Positions 22,080-31,789 of a DNA stretch of 64,000 nt are shown here, in pieces. The number at the start of each line of letters is the position of its first letter. Position 1 is the stretch's first letter. The notes under the pieces are model-generated. The model was given only the letters and a program-made list of their open reading frames with translations. It was not told the DNA's origin and ran no database searches. The stretch comes from Dromiciops gliroides (Eukaryota; Chordata; Mammalia; Microbiotheria; Microbiotheriidae): NCBI RefSeq assembly GCF_019393635.1, contig NC_057861.1:196231026-196295025 (forward strand). Direction: 5' to 3'. A program made the translations under genes and the position numbers.

Positions 22080-22680
22080 GTAACAGTCAATAATCAATAC
22101 CCAATAAACATTTATTATCTACTTAAGCCAGGCAGCCTGCCCTCAAGGAGTTTACAATCTAATAAGGAAAATAACAAGCATATTTACAATACAAACAAAT
22201 TATATACAGGATAACTAAAATAATAAGAAAAGAAAGACACTAGAATTAAGAGGGATTGATAAAGGTTTCCCGTAGAATATGGGATTTTACTTGGGACTTA
22301 AAGAAATCCAGGAGGCAGAGATGAGGAGGGAGAACATTCAAGCTATGGGGTACAGTCAGAGAAAACACCTGGAGCTAAGAAATGGATGGATGATTGATGG
22401 GAGTGAAGAGAGACTTGAGACAGGCAGAACCAGCAGCAAGCTATTTATGGCCATAATACAAATATGAGGTGACTAGGGCCTGCACCAGAATAGTGACAAT
22501 GTCAGAAGAGAGATGGGATATATTCAAGAGATGGTACGAAGGTGAACTCTGCCAACAGATTAGATGTGGAGAGTGAAAGACAGTGAGGATTCCAAGATGG
22601 CTCCTAGGTGGTGAGCTGAAAGGCCTGGGAGGATAGTGGTACTCTACATTAATAGAGAAGGTTGAGTCAGGGTTTCATGC
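22080..22680 (+). repeat. Long ancient interspersed repeat, best copy
   Basis: The order is caataaacatttattatcta, ccctcaaggagtttacaatc, attatatacaggataactaa, gggattttacttgggactta, gaggagggagaacattcaag, gcctgcaccagaatagtgac, ggctcctaggtggtgagctg. This is the longest continuous copy in the window and lets the fragments at 18.7, 25.5, 29.2, 31.1, 50.9 and 58.5 kb be placed in one family. It has no long frame. Confidence 0.65.
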
Positions 22681-22779
22681 ATAGAATAGTAGCACCCTTG
22701 CTGCAATCTATTGAAAATCAGCCTTGAAACAATCTTAGTTTCATGTTAACATTCTTACACTGGTTCTGTTTAATTGATA

Positions 22780-23402
22780 ATCATGCTTTCCTAGTCATCA
22801 ACAGAGTGAAGCAGGGCTGTGTGCTGGCTCCCATGCTTGATGTTTTCAGTGATATAATCAAAAGTCTTCAGTGAAGACAAAAACAATATCAGGGTCAGCT
22901 ACCATGCTAAAGGTAAAGTATTTGACTTGAAAAGGCTACAAGAAAGTGGAGTTAGTATGTGACTTTTCTTTATTTTCAGATGACTGTGTACTCAATACAG
23001 TCTCTGAAGCTGAGATGCAACAGATTATGGATCAATTCTCTGCTGCTTATGCTAAATTTGGCCTAACAACACCAAGAAAACACAGGTGCTCCACCAGCCA
23101 GCATGATGCCATCCATATATGCAATTATCACTTACAACAAGTGGAGAAATTCTGAATATTGTGGATAAATTCACTTACCTTGTCAGTGTACTTTCCAGGG
23201 ATGTACATATAGAAGGTAACATTGATGCACATGACCCAGCTCAGTGTTTCGGAGGCTCCTAAGGAAATTGTGAGATAGAGAAGAGGTATTATTCCAACTA
23301 CCAAGGTCTACAGAGCTGTTGTGCTGACCTCATTGTTATATGGCAGTGAAACCTGGCAGTGCCATGCCAGGAAACTGATTTTTCCATTTAAATTGGCCTA
23401 GG
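22780..23402 (+). mobile_element. Non-LTR retrotransposon, reverse transcriptase part
   Basis: Conceptual peptides in order: RVKQGCVLAPML, FSDDCVLNTVSEAEMQQIMD (the FADD-like RT catalytic motif), AYAKFGLTT, FTYLVSVLSRDVH, VVLTSLLYGSETWQCHARK. These follow the second half of a LINE RT and its C-terminal extension. It is diverged, with frame changes and stops (for example after QQVEKF at 23155). The clade is uncertain; RTE-related and other lineages with a terminal zinc finger are candidates. It is cut by the PSME1 retrocopy and resumes at 24603. Confidence 0.8.
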
Positions 23403-24271
23403 GGCCTTTAGCACCCCCTGCCATGATCACTCTCAGTGTTAAACCTGTTCTCAGGCAGAGATCCTACTTGAAAGCTATTTCCCCAAGAATATTTCAGAGC
23501 TGGACAAGTTCTTGAAGGACCCATCTCTGAATGAGGCTGATTTGAGTATCCTAAAGGCTCCCCTGGACATTCCAGTTCCTGACCCAGCCAAAGAAAAAGA
23601 AAATGAAGAGCATCAGAAACAAGAAAAGGAGGATAAAGATGGAAAGATAAAAGAAGACGATGAAGATATAGGTCCTCTTTGTGGGCCTGTGAGCTGCAAT
23701 TAGAAGATTGTGGCCCTTCTGGGGGTGCTTAAAGCCTGAGGTCAAAGATATGAAAGGACAGCTCAACCTGGTCTCCATGTGGCTGCAGCTACAGGTGCCT
23801 CAAATTGAGGATGGAAACAACATTGGAGCAGCTGTCCAGGAGAAGGTATTTGAGCTGATGACTTCACTCAGAACTAAGCTGGATGGCTTCCACACCCAGA
23901 TCTCAAAGTACTTCTCTGAAAGAGGTGATGCAGTGGCTAAAGCAGCCAAGCAACCACATGTGGGTGACTACCAACAGCTGGTTCATGAACTGGACGAAGC
24001 ACAGTATGGAGAGACAAGACTGATGGTCATGGCGATCCGAAATACTTATGCTGTATTATATGACATCATCCTGAAGAACTTTGAGAAGATCAAGAAGCCC
24101 AGGGGAGACACAAAGGGAATGATCTACTGAAAAAATGTAGCCCTGCCTCCTTTTTCCATCACCCTTTCACAAGGATTATCTGTCTTACCACAATCTAGCT
24201 TACATTTAGAATTTCCCATCTTATCCATGCCTTGCCTTGTAGGCAACAATAAATTTTGTCACACCAAATAA

Positions 24272-24325
<54 letters not shown>

Positions 24326-24333
24326 GAATAAAT
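23403..24333 (+). pseudogene. PSME1: Processed pseudogene of PSME1 (PA28 alpha)
   Basis: PSME1 encodes the alpha subunit of the 11S/PA28 activator, a ring that opens the 20S proteasome gate in interferon-stimulated antigen processing. The copy is intronless. A start ATG (23423) gives MITLSVKP, near the family's MAMLRVQP. About 14 codons are then lost. The run continues SYFPKNISELDKFLKDPSLN and APLDIPVPDPAKEKENEE, through the acidic Lys/Glu loop to GPLCGPVSCN. After that come a TAG codon (23701), a one-base insertion in the aaag run near 23731, then LNLVSMWLQLQVPQIEDGNN, FELMTSLRTKLDGFHTQISK and KKPRGDTKGMIY with a normal stop at 24128. The 3'UTR has a poly-A signal (24248-24253). No introns, target duplication and tail show L1-mediated retrocopying. 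It matches PSME1 rather than PSME2 at the loop and C-terminus. It is not functional. Confidence 0.95.
24268..24326 (+). repeat. (TAGA)n microsatellite in the retrocopy tail
   Basis: About 14 perfect TAGA units start 14 bases after the PSME1 poly-A signal. They occupy the place of the A-tail and probably grew from it. Confidence 0.97.
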
Positions 24334-24347
24334 AAATAGTCCTAGGA
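24334..24347 (+). repeat. Target-site copy 2 of 3
   Basis: The word tagtcctaggaa lies between the PSME1 tail and the following SINE. It matches the site before PSME1 (aaattggcctagg, 23390-23402) and the site after the SINE (aaattgtcctaggaa, 24597-24611). Confidence 0.8.
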
Positions 24348-24596
24348 AGGGGCAACTAGGTAGTGCAGTGGATAAAGCACCAGCCCTGGATTCAGAAGGA
24401 CCTGAGTTCAAATCTGACCTCAGACACTTGACACTTACTAGCTCTGTGACCCTAGGCAAGTCACTTAGTCCTGATTGCCCCAAAAAATAAAGAAAGGAAG
24501 GAAGGAAGGAAGGAAGGAAGGAAGGAAGGAAGGAAGGAAGGAAGGAAGGAAGGAAGGAAGGAAGGAAGGAAGGGAAAAAAGAAAGAAAAAAAAAGA
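24348..24596 (+). mobile_element. WSINE1-like SINE, subfamily A, with (GGAA)n tail
   Basis: The body spans 24348-24485 (gataaagcaccagccctgg, gattcagaagg, cttgacactt) with a 'ctctgtgac' variant in the B box. The tail has expanded to more than 20 GGAA units (24492-24573) and ends in A-rich DNA. It is bounded by target copies 2 and 3, so it inserted after PSME1 into the same site. Confidence 0.93.
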
Positions 24597-24602
24597 AAAT
24601 TG

Positions 24603-25165
24603 TCCTAGGAAAATTCTGAAGATCACCTGGCAAGATAAGGTACCAGAAACAGGTCCTTTCCAGAGCTGAACTGCCAAGCATTCAGACTCAACTGTAGAGA
24701 GCACAACTCTGATGGGCTGGTCACATTGTTCAAATGCCAAAAGTACATTTGCTTTAAAAAACTATTTTACAGAGAACTCACATAAGGCAAGCGCTCATGT
24801 GAAAATCAGAAGAAGCAATATAAGAACACTCTCAAGATCTCTCTTTAGAACTTTGAAATTGATTGTGAGACATGGGAGATACTGGCACAAGACCATCCAG
24901 AATGGTGTGCCCACATCAAAGAAGGTGCTGTACTCTATAAGCAAAACAGAATTGCAGCTTCTCAAAAGAAACATGAGATGCGCAGTTTTAGAGATAGCTC
25001 CACTCCATATGTTCACATGGACTATTTGTGCTTGACCTGTGGTAGAGCCTTCCAATTTCTCATTGGTCTGATCAGCCACAGTCAGAGACACTGTTCCTTG
25101 ACCCCAACATAGTGATATCATTTTATTCTTCTTCAAGAATGAAGGATACCATCTGCTACTGTCAA
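24603..25165 (+). mobile_element. Non-LTR retrotransposon, C-terminal zinc finger and tail
   Basis: This continues the element from 22780: LRKILKITWQDKVPETG, then words for HTLLWAGHIVQMP-like sequence (gggctggtcacattgttcaa). The terminal zinc finger CLTCGRAFQFLIGLISHSQR and a final H lies at 25029-25091; Cys-Cys-His-His are all present. A short non-coding tail ends tcaagaatgaaggatacc. The same terminus occurs at 60300-60475, so the 3' end is well defined. Frames are broken. Confidence 0.8.
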
Positions 25166-25175
25166 AAGAGAAGGC

Positions 25176-25329
25176 GGGGCAGCTAGGTGGCACAGTGGAT
25201 ACAGCACCGGCCCTGGAGTCAGGAGGACCTGAGTTCAAATCCAGCCTCAGACACTTAACACTTACTAGCTGTGTGACCCTGGGCAAGTCACTTAACCCCA
25301 AATGCCTCACTAAAAAAAAAGAGAGAGAG
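25176..25329 (+). mobile_element. WSINE1-like SINE, subfamily B
   Basis: The copy has gatacagcaccggccctgg, gagtcagg and cttaacactt. Its A-tail runs into (GA)n. The flanks agagaaggc (25167-25175 and 25330-25338) are the duplication. It sits immediately after the zinc-finger LINE terminus. Confidence 0.93.
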
Positions 25330-25340
25330 AGAGAAGGCAA

Positions 25341-25480
25341 GGAGGCAGTTAAGTGTCTCAGCAGAAAAAGCACTGGCCCTGGATTCAGGAAGACCTGAGT
25401 TCAAATCTTGTCTCAAACACTTGATACTTACTAGCTGTGTGACTCTGGGCAAGTCACTTAAAGCTCATTGCCCCAGAAAG
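25341..25480 (+). mobile_element. WSINE1-like SINE, subfamily A, diverged
   Basis: The copy lies only about a dozen bases downstream of the previous SINE. It is older: aagtgtctcagcagaaaaag replaces the normal head, with tactagctgtgtgactctgg after it. No clean duplication. Confidence 0.85.
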
Positions 25481-25499
25481 AGAGAGAAAGAGACAGAGA

Positions 25500-26110
25500 A
25501 AGATGGTAAGAAATGGAGAAGATTTAGAAAGAAAGATAATAACCCTGTCTTGGAAATGTTAGATTTAAGATGTCTACTGGAAGTCCAGTTCGAGATATTT
25601 GAAAGGCAGTTGGAGATGCAGGATTGAAGATTGTAACAGAGAGGTTAGGGAAGGATAGGTCTATCTAAGAATCATAAGCAAACTGAAGATATCTCCAAGT
25701 GATGTAGTAAAGAGTGAGGAGGGGGGCAGCTAGGTGGCGCAGTGAATAGAGCACCGGCCCTGGAGTCAGGAGGACCTGAGTTCAAATCCGACCTCAGACA
25801 CTTAACACTTACTAGCTGTGTGACCCTGGGCAAGTCACTTAACTCCAATTGCCTCACTAAAAAAAAAAAAAAATTTTAATTTTTAAAATTTTTTTTAAAA
25901 GAGTGAGGAGGAAAAAAGGGGGTGGCAAGACAAAATCCTGAGCACACCTGTAGTTAGAGGGCATGTTTTGAATGAGGATCAATAAAAAACTGACTAGGAG
26001 TATATAAACATGAGGAGAACCAGAGTAGGTTGGTACCCTGAAAACCTAGAGAGTATCAAGGAGTAGAGGATGATCAGCCCAATCGATGTTAATTTCTTAT
26101 TGATATCAAG
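25500..26110 (+). repeat. Long ancient interspersed repeat, split by a SINE
   Basis: The module taagatgtctactggaagtc, cagttcgagatatttgaaag, gcagttggagatgcaggatt precedes the SINE at 25723. The segment at 25912-26110 (gagggcatgttttgaatgag, gagaaccagagtaggttggt) follows it. This appears to extend the family whose 5' modules are at 22.1-22.7 kb. Confidence 0.5.
25723..25897 (+). mobile_element. WSINE1-like SINE, subfamily B
   Basis: The duplication aaagagtgaggagg is perfect (25709-25722 and 25898-25911). The body is close to the subfamily B form, including the CpG in ggtggcgcag and in caccggcc, so it is probably young. The tail is A-run plus tttaatttttaaaa. Confidence 0.96.
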
Positions 26111-26119
26111 TAGATAACT

Positions 26120-26935
26120 GACTAAATTTGTATTGGGAGGAAATACACTACAATGGGGACTCAAGGCCAAAGCATTAAAAAGACACCCCAATCCCTCAGG
26201 GTTCTAGAGTCAGCCAATGGTCCTCTATAAGTGAAAATTAGGATAAGGACATCACCCCCCACCGAATAGCCTATTTAGGATAGACTTCCATAGCCCATGC
26301 TGGAAACACCTATTCCCCATATCTGTGTTCCATAACACCACATGCTTCCAATTTTTAGCTCTCCTTACCTGCTGAGGAAACCCATCCAATGCACTTCAAT
26401 AAGGACCTTTCTACTACCCTGTCTGTTTCATGAAATTCCCTTGATGGGAGGGAACCATGGACCCAGGCATCAAACAAATCAACTTGGAGTGATAAGCTCT
26501 CTGCAGAACCTTGGGGGCATCCTCTTTCAAGATCATCACTTAGCTCATTCCTCCTCCTGTCATGGGTTAATGTTCCAGAGCTTTTCAGCAAACTCCCTGA
26601 TTGAATCAATAATTCTCCCTGCCCCCTTTGCTATCATTTCTTCATATCTTATTCTAGTACTTAAGTCTTCCCTTGTGTGAGTTAAAACACTACAAAGTAA
26701 AGGCCTATTGATTTACAAATTACTTTCTCTGACTTTCACAAAACATCCTTGAAGTCCCCAAACTGTCTTTATGAACCATGAGAGTCTCTAAGAAACTGAT
26801 TCATACTAAAATGTAAATTACTAATAAGATTCAATGTACTATCCTTCTCAGGGATTCTTTTTGAATCCTACTAAGAAAAAATATCCTAAGAAAAGCAATG
26901 AAGCTTAACAATGGGATTTCTGGCAGTTGTGGAGA
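26120..26935. other. No gene recognised
   Basis: Overlapping opposite frames exist (26342-26680 plus, 112 codons; 26355-26609 minus, 84 codons). Neither shows a domain. The DNA may be an unrecognised old repeat. Confidence 0.5.
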
Positions 26936-26944
26936 GATATCACA

Positions 26945-27150
26945 AGAGCACTTGGATTTGAGTCAGAAATCTTGGGTTCAAGTATCAGCTCTACTACAAA
27001 ACCAGCTGTATGATCTTGAGCATCCCTGCATCTCAATTTCTTCATCCAAAAAACAAGGATAATACTTGGCCTACTTACTCCATAGGGTTGCTGTGAAGAT
27101 CGTTTACAGAAAATCACTTTGCAAATACCAAAGTACTATGGACATGAAAA
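26945..27150 (+). repeat. MIR
   Basis: The words agcacttggatttgagtcag, gttcaagtatcagctctact, tctcaatttcttcatccaaa and catagggttgctgtgaagat run in MIR order. A SINE inserted at its end. Confidence 0.85.
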
Positions 27151-27160
27151 GTAGTAGTAG

Positions 27161-27323
27161 GGCAGCTAAGTGGCACAGTGGATAAAGGACCAGCCTTGGA
27201 TTCAGGAAGATCCAAGTTCAAATCTGGCCTCAGACAGTTGACACACTTACTATCTGTGTGACCCTGGGCAAGTCACTTAAACCTCATTGCCCTGCAAAAA
27301 ACAAAAAAAAAAAAAAAAAGAAA
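27161..27323 (+). mobile_element. WSINE1-like SINE, subfamily A
   Basis: The duplication gaaaagtagtagtag is perfect (27146-27160 and 27324-27338). The body has an extra 'ca' (gacacacttac) and a long A-rich tail. Confidence 0.95.
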
Positions 27324-27339
27324 GAAAAGTAGTAGTAGT

Positions 27340-28661
27340 GGCAAGATGATAGTTGTAGCAGAAGCATCTTTTGTAGCAGGTCTTCCCAGAATCCTTAACA
27401 TCAAACTTGATAGGTAATCACTTCTGCCTACTTGTAAAGCTGACTTTTTTTTCCTCCTAAGGAAAAAGATTTGTTTTTATAAACCTTGAATCATGTAGAC
27501 TAGCCAAGAGTTGCTTGCAGTGATCTCAGCTAACATAAGAAATATGTTCCTAAGCTATACCTTCATAACTATTTGAAATGTCACCAAATGCATTCTAGCA
27601 CACACCTTAATTTCTCACATGTCTTTTGTTTATTCCTGGCATTAGATGATGGGAGTTCTTAGGAATCTGTACCACAACATGAGCTATAGAGCATATCATC
27701 TGCATTGCATTCCTTTGACCTTTTTGTCACACTTGGAATGTTGATCTGGTTTACTGAATATTACTCTTAAGGTGGTTGTCTGCAATTATCAAATTTATCT
27801 CCCATCAGTTTGCAGCCCTCTGAGCTACTCCCTACAACTTGATCCCTTAGGTTGAGTCCTAGATAAGGGGAGCACATTGTTTCCTATAACAAAACAGCAT
27901 CAGTTGGAAGAGCAGACCTGCGAGTAGAGTGCATTAGTAGAGAGGTGTACACAGAGGGAACACACATGAGCCAGACAATATGTACCTCTAACAGAGAAAG
28001 GCCCTGACATCCTTTTCCTTCTCACAATGTTTTTCATGCTGATCTGGAGCTGTATGTCTGCTGTGCAGGTCATTCAGGATGGCTTCCAAGGCTTATTCCT
28101 CTTTGCAGCACAATAGCCAGTGCTTTCTTTTTGACTGGTAGAATTCAACATTCCTCAAAGCTGTATCCTGGCTTAATTCCAGGGCCCAATCCCTACCGGG
28201 CTTGGCATTGTCTACTGGGACAGAAAATCCACAGAAAAACTCCATGGTAGATGAGGAGTTGGGGGAGCAGACAGAAATCCCTTCACAACCTACTCCAAGA
28301 AGAGAACTATTCCTTCTCAAGGGCTGAGTTCTTCCATAGATGGCTCTCTTCTCAACTGCCAGAGCTCACATTCCCAATAACTGTTTCTTAACTCTACTAC
28401 TTTCTAGAGAATGTCTATTTCCTTTTAAGTGTTTTTTAAAAGGATTAAATAAAGTGTGGCTATCTTCCTTCTAATTTCATCAAACTTCATTGAAGAAATG
28501 CTTTACCTCTTGTAAACAGTAACAATACAGAGACTTCTTTGCACTGTTTGGTACCTTAATACCTCATTTTCTCCATTACATGACCCTTACCTTTAGTAAT
28601 TTCATGAGGAACTTGAAGGAAATCAGCTAATTAGGAATATCTTGATTAATTAGACAGAGAC

Positions 28662-28694
<33 letters not shown>

Positions 28695-29160
28695 TTCTCA
28701 GGATGAATACTTGGTATCCTGCTTTAAACTTTAATTTTCAACTATGAAGTGTTGGCATTGCTTTCATTACTTACTTTACTTTGGCTATATCATCTGTATG
28801 GTTTTCCTTAAGAAATAGTATTCCTATTAGTCTTCAAGTGAACCAGTTGGAACTATTTTACAGATTATTCACCTTTGTGTTCTTTTCCAGGGTAAAGGAT
28901 CCTTGGTGAAGTAAGCCAACATTTCTTTTCTAAAAGGTGCAAGGATAAGAACCACCCTTGGAAATATCTGAGGTGATTAATCACTTAACCACAATGATTC
29001 CAGTTCTTTATACCATTCACAGTTGGGAACTACATCCCATATATGCCTTTTCTGTGTATTGAGCAACTACTAAGAAATGAAAACTAAGTAATTAATAGAA
29101 CAGCAAGTTTCCATGATTAGCAAGAAATGAGTTCTTCCTTTAGCCCACTCAAGTCTTCTT
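27340..29160. other. No gene recognised; one (GA)n run
   Basis: The DNA looks unique, with a (GA)n microsatellite at about 28652-28694. A 75-codon minus frame at 28093-28320 has no recognisable motif. This is one of the least repeat-dense stretches of the window, and an undetected exon or regulatory element cannot be excluded. Confidence 0.5.
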
Positions 29161-29164
29161 TCAA

Positions 29165-29375
29165 GTCACTAAACATTTATCTGGCACCTGTTGTATGCCA
29201 GGCACTATATTAGGTACCAGAGATATAAAGACAAAAATTAAATAGTTCCTGCCCTTAAGAAGCTAACATTCTATTTGAGGACAAGGGACCGTATTGCAGA
29301 AATTAAGTTATAAAATAAATACAAAGTAATTGGAGTGGGATTCAGAATTTTAACACATTGAGGGTGAGGTGGTAG
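29165..29375 (+). repeat. Old LINE-tail repeat
   Basis: The words taaacatttatctggcacct, gttgtatgccaggcactata, tgcccttaagaagctaacat match the start of the long repeat at 22080. Confidence 0.65.
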
Positions 29376-29379
29376 GAAA

Positions 29380-29660
29380 GGTTTCTTGGTCTCTAATAAC
29401 ATTTCCCATTTTGTTGCTCCTTCTGCTATCAAGGTCTTTAGAGGACTGATTTAGATTTGGGGGGGAAAGGGTCATGTTTATTTAATTTTACAGGTTAAAA
29501 TGTCAGAGATCTTGTTTTTTTGAAGCACAATAGTTTAGTGCAAAGATTCAATTTCCTTTTGAGTGCTGAAAAGTCTTATCCTCTACTTTCTTAAGAGTGG
29601 ACAGCCTCTATCTAGTATCATATAAAGCATTTGATTTCTACTGCTCTGTTTTTCTGATGG
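29380..29660. other. No feature recognised
   Basis: Short stretch without a recognisable repeat or open frame. Confidence 0.5.
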
Positions 29661-29664
29661 GAGG

Positions 29665-30060
29665 TAGCATGGTTATATAGATAGACCCACTTTGGCATTA
29701 AAAAGCCCTAGATCCGAGTGCTACCCCTAACAAAACTAACTGTGTGACCCTGAACCAATTGTTTAAGCTTTCTGTTCCTTAGGCAACACTCTAAGACTTT
29801 AGCTTAAAAATTGGTTGCCCTGGGCAGCTAGGTGGCGCAATGGATAGAGCACCAGCCCTGGAGTCAGGAGTACCTGAGTTCAAATGCAGCCTCGGACACA
29901 ACACTTACTAGCTGTGTGACCCTGGGCAAGTCACCCCAATTGTCTCACTAAAAAAAAAAAAAATTAGTTGCCATCTGCAGCAGCAGATGGAGTTTCTACC
30001 TTGAGATTTTCTTATACTGATGAAATCCCAGGACCATCCCTCTCTCATCCTACTCCCGCA
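29665..30060 (+). repeat. CORE-SINE (MIR head, marsupial 3' module), split by a SINE
   Basis: The head (ggaggtagcatggttatata, actgtgtgaccctgaaccaa) is followed by ctctaagactttagcttaaa and, after the SINE, by gcagatggagtttctacctt and actgatgaaatcccagg. The module gagttt..tcct..accgatgaaatc also occurs at 31950 and 41690, so it defines one CORE-SINE variety. Confidence 0.65.
29821..29958 (+). mobile_element. WSINE1-like SINE, subfamily B
   Basis: The flanks aaaaattggttgcc (29806-29819) and aaaaattagttgcc (29959-29972) differ at one base. Two short gaps remove parts of the cttaacactt and cacttaacccc boxes. Confidence 0.93.
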
Positions 30061-30129
30061 CCACCACCACCAAAAAAAAAAAAAATCTCAGAGATCAATT
30101 ATTGTAGTCAAACAGGGAAGCTCTCTCTC

Positions 30130-30640
30130 TCTTTCTCTCTCTTTAGGTCACTCTCTATAGAAAGAGGAGACAAGAGGCAAGTGGAGAACACAACAAATTT
30201 TCGATGTAAATCATTATGCTTTATTGGGGTACATTTAAATATAGATAGCAAGAAAGTTAAGTATAAGAAAAGAACCCTGCCACCCTAAATTTTCATGGTC
30301 TTGAAGCATCATGAAGGTCATTCTCCACCTACTATGTCCTGTCCCTCCTTCTGCAATACTGCTCGTCCCCATAGACACGCATAGCTCTAGCTTTTCTCTG
30401 TCAGTCAAGAGTAGCCCTAATTCAGTGACAGGAGTAAATCCAGTAAGATTACCTAGTACAAAGCAGTAAGTTCTTCCTGCTCTTGGTGACTCCTGCAGCA
30501 ATGCATCCTAACAGGCTGAAAATAGTTGATGATGATAAGCTAATTAAGCAAGTCTAGAGTAGTTATCAGAAAAGGGAGGAAAAGCATGGCTGGGTCTTGG
30601 CAGATTGAAGAATGCTATTTGCCACTTTCATTCTTTTTCT
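30130..30640. other. No gene recognised
   Basis: No repeat was identified. An 88-codon minus frame (30235-30501) lacks any recognisable motif. Confidence 0.45.
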
Positions 30641-30649
30641 TTTATTCGA

Positions 30650-30905
30650 GAATTCTTGTACAAAATAACTAATATAAAAATGTTTTACATGATTACACAT
30701 GTATAACATATATCTGATTGCTTACAACCTCAGGGAGGGAGGGAGGGATAGAATTTGGAACTCAAAAATGCCAAAATGTCAAAATTTGTTTCAACATTTT
30801 GTGATGTTTAAAATCTAAATTGTGGGTTCTAATCTGCCAAATCCCATTATTTTATCACAATGTAATGGGGGAAACACACACACCCACACACACACACACA
30901 CACAT
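30650..30905 (+). mobile_element. L1 3'UTR tail, interrupted by a short LTR remnant
   Basis: The words gattacacatgtataacata, tctgattgcttacaacctca and the G-rich cagggagggagggaggg match the L1 3'UTR. The copy resumes after 30859 with atgtaatgggggaaac. An (AC)n run follows (about 30875-30904). Confidence 0.7.
30800..30859 (-). mobile_element. Short LTR remnant (fossil)
   Basis: These 60 bases start tgtgatgtttaaaatctaaa, identical over about 26 bases to the start of the LTR at 13411, and end cattattttatcaca, like that LTR's end. It is a much reduced fossil that keeps both termini, lying inside an L1 tail. Confidence 0.65.
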
Positions 30906-31129
30906 ATACATATACATATATTTGTGTGTATATACACACAAACACACAACATTATATATGTGTATATCTCTTATATGTTGGTCAAGATAATTTCCTCCTC
31001 ACAGGTACTGACTACCTCCTTAGCGTTAGGATCCAGCATGTTAGTCATAATAATTTCTCATACTCAAAAAAGGAAAGTCACACAGGGAGAACTGTAACGA
31101 AATCCAGGGGCTCCTTGATTCAATTAGTT

Positions 31130-31560
31130 TATCAGCAATCATTTATTGAGTGTCTTCTATGTGCTAGGTACTGTGTAGGGCACTAGAGATACAAAGACAT
31201 AAAGTAAACAATCTCTATCCCCAAGGAACTTAAATTCTATTGAGGGAGAATTGTGAAAGGACAATTCCTTGAGACAAGTGCTTTCTGGAAAAGGGCATTA
31301 CTTGGAAAAAAGAGACAAAAGATGGAATCTCACAAACAGGATTGTTTGATAGTGTGTGAAGGAAAACTTTCCAAACAATTAATGCTATCCAAAAGTGCAA
31401 TGAACTGCTTGGGAAAATAGTAGATTACCCTTCACTAGGGGATTTGAAGCAAAGGATGAATGACCATTAATAAATGGGGTTGTTTTTTGTTTGGTGGGGG
31501 TTAAATTAGGTGTCTCCTGGGATCCTTGCCAAATATGAGATTTTGTGAAAATTCCTGAGC
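31130..31560 (+). repeat. Old LINE tail followed by CR1/L3 terminus
   Basis: The first part (catttattgagtgtcttcta, tgtgctaggtactgtgtagg) matches the repeat at 22080. From 31310 the words ccaaaagtgcaatgaactgc, ttgaagcaaaggatgaatga and aattaggtgtctcctgggat match the CR1/L3 tail seen at 17.9 kb. Confidence 0.6.
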
Positions 31561-31619
31561 CAGGAGTCAGCTTAATAATTTGCAGTTTTCAGAAGAAAAT
31601 ACCCAAAGTACTAACAGTG

Positions 31620-31780
31620 CTAAGAGTAGCCAAGTTGTATTATTTGTTAAAGTAATAAAATTTATATATTAATTATTGTATTTTATTATTTGCTGTTTAA
31701 TAATTAATATTCTATATTAATATACAATGATATATTAACATAGCAATAACTTTATACCAGACATAGTACATTACATTTAG
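31620..31780. repeat. AT-rich low-complexity stretch
   Basis: Runs such as tttatatattaattattgta and tatattaatatacaatgata. No other content. Confidence 0.7.
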
Positions 31781-31789
31781 GGGATGGGG

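Noticed and set aside
23512-24130. Two adjacent open frames that look like a proteasome-activator gene
   Set aside because: They are parts of one intronless PSME1 retrocopy with a target duplication, an internal stop, a frame shift and a lost N-terminal segment; not a working gene.
24492-24573. CRISPR-like or satellite array
   Set aside because: Four-base tandem repeats without spacers; simple microsatellite. No spacer-repeat array exists in the window.
24259-24740. Leu/Pro/Ser-rich and Lys/Glu/Gly-rich frames
   Set aside because: Translations of the GGAA and TAGA microsatellites and of a SINE.
26342-26680. 112-codon frame with an 84-codon frame opposite
   Set aside because: Opposed frames of similar length and no motif suggest chance.
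28093-28320. 75-codon minus-strand frame in repeat-poor DNA
   Set aside because: No family signature; could not be told from a chance frame.
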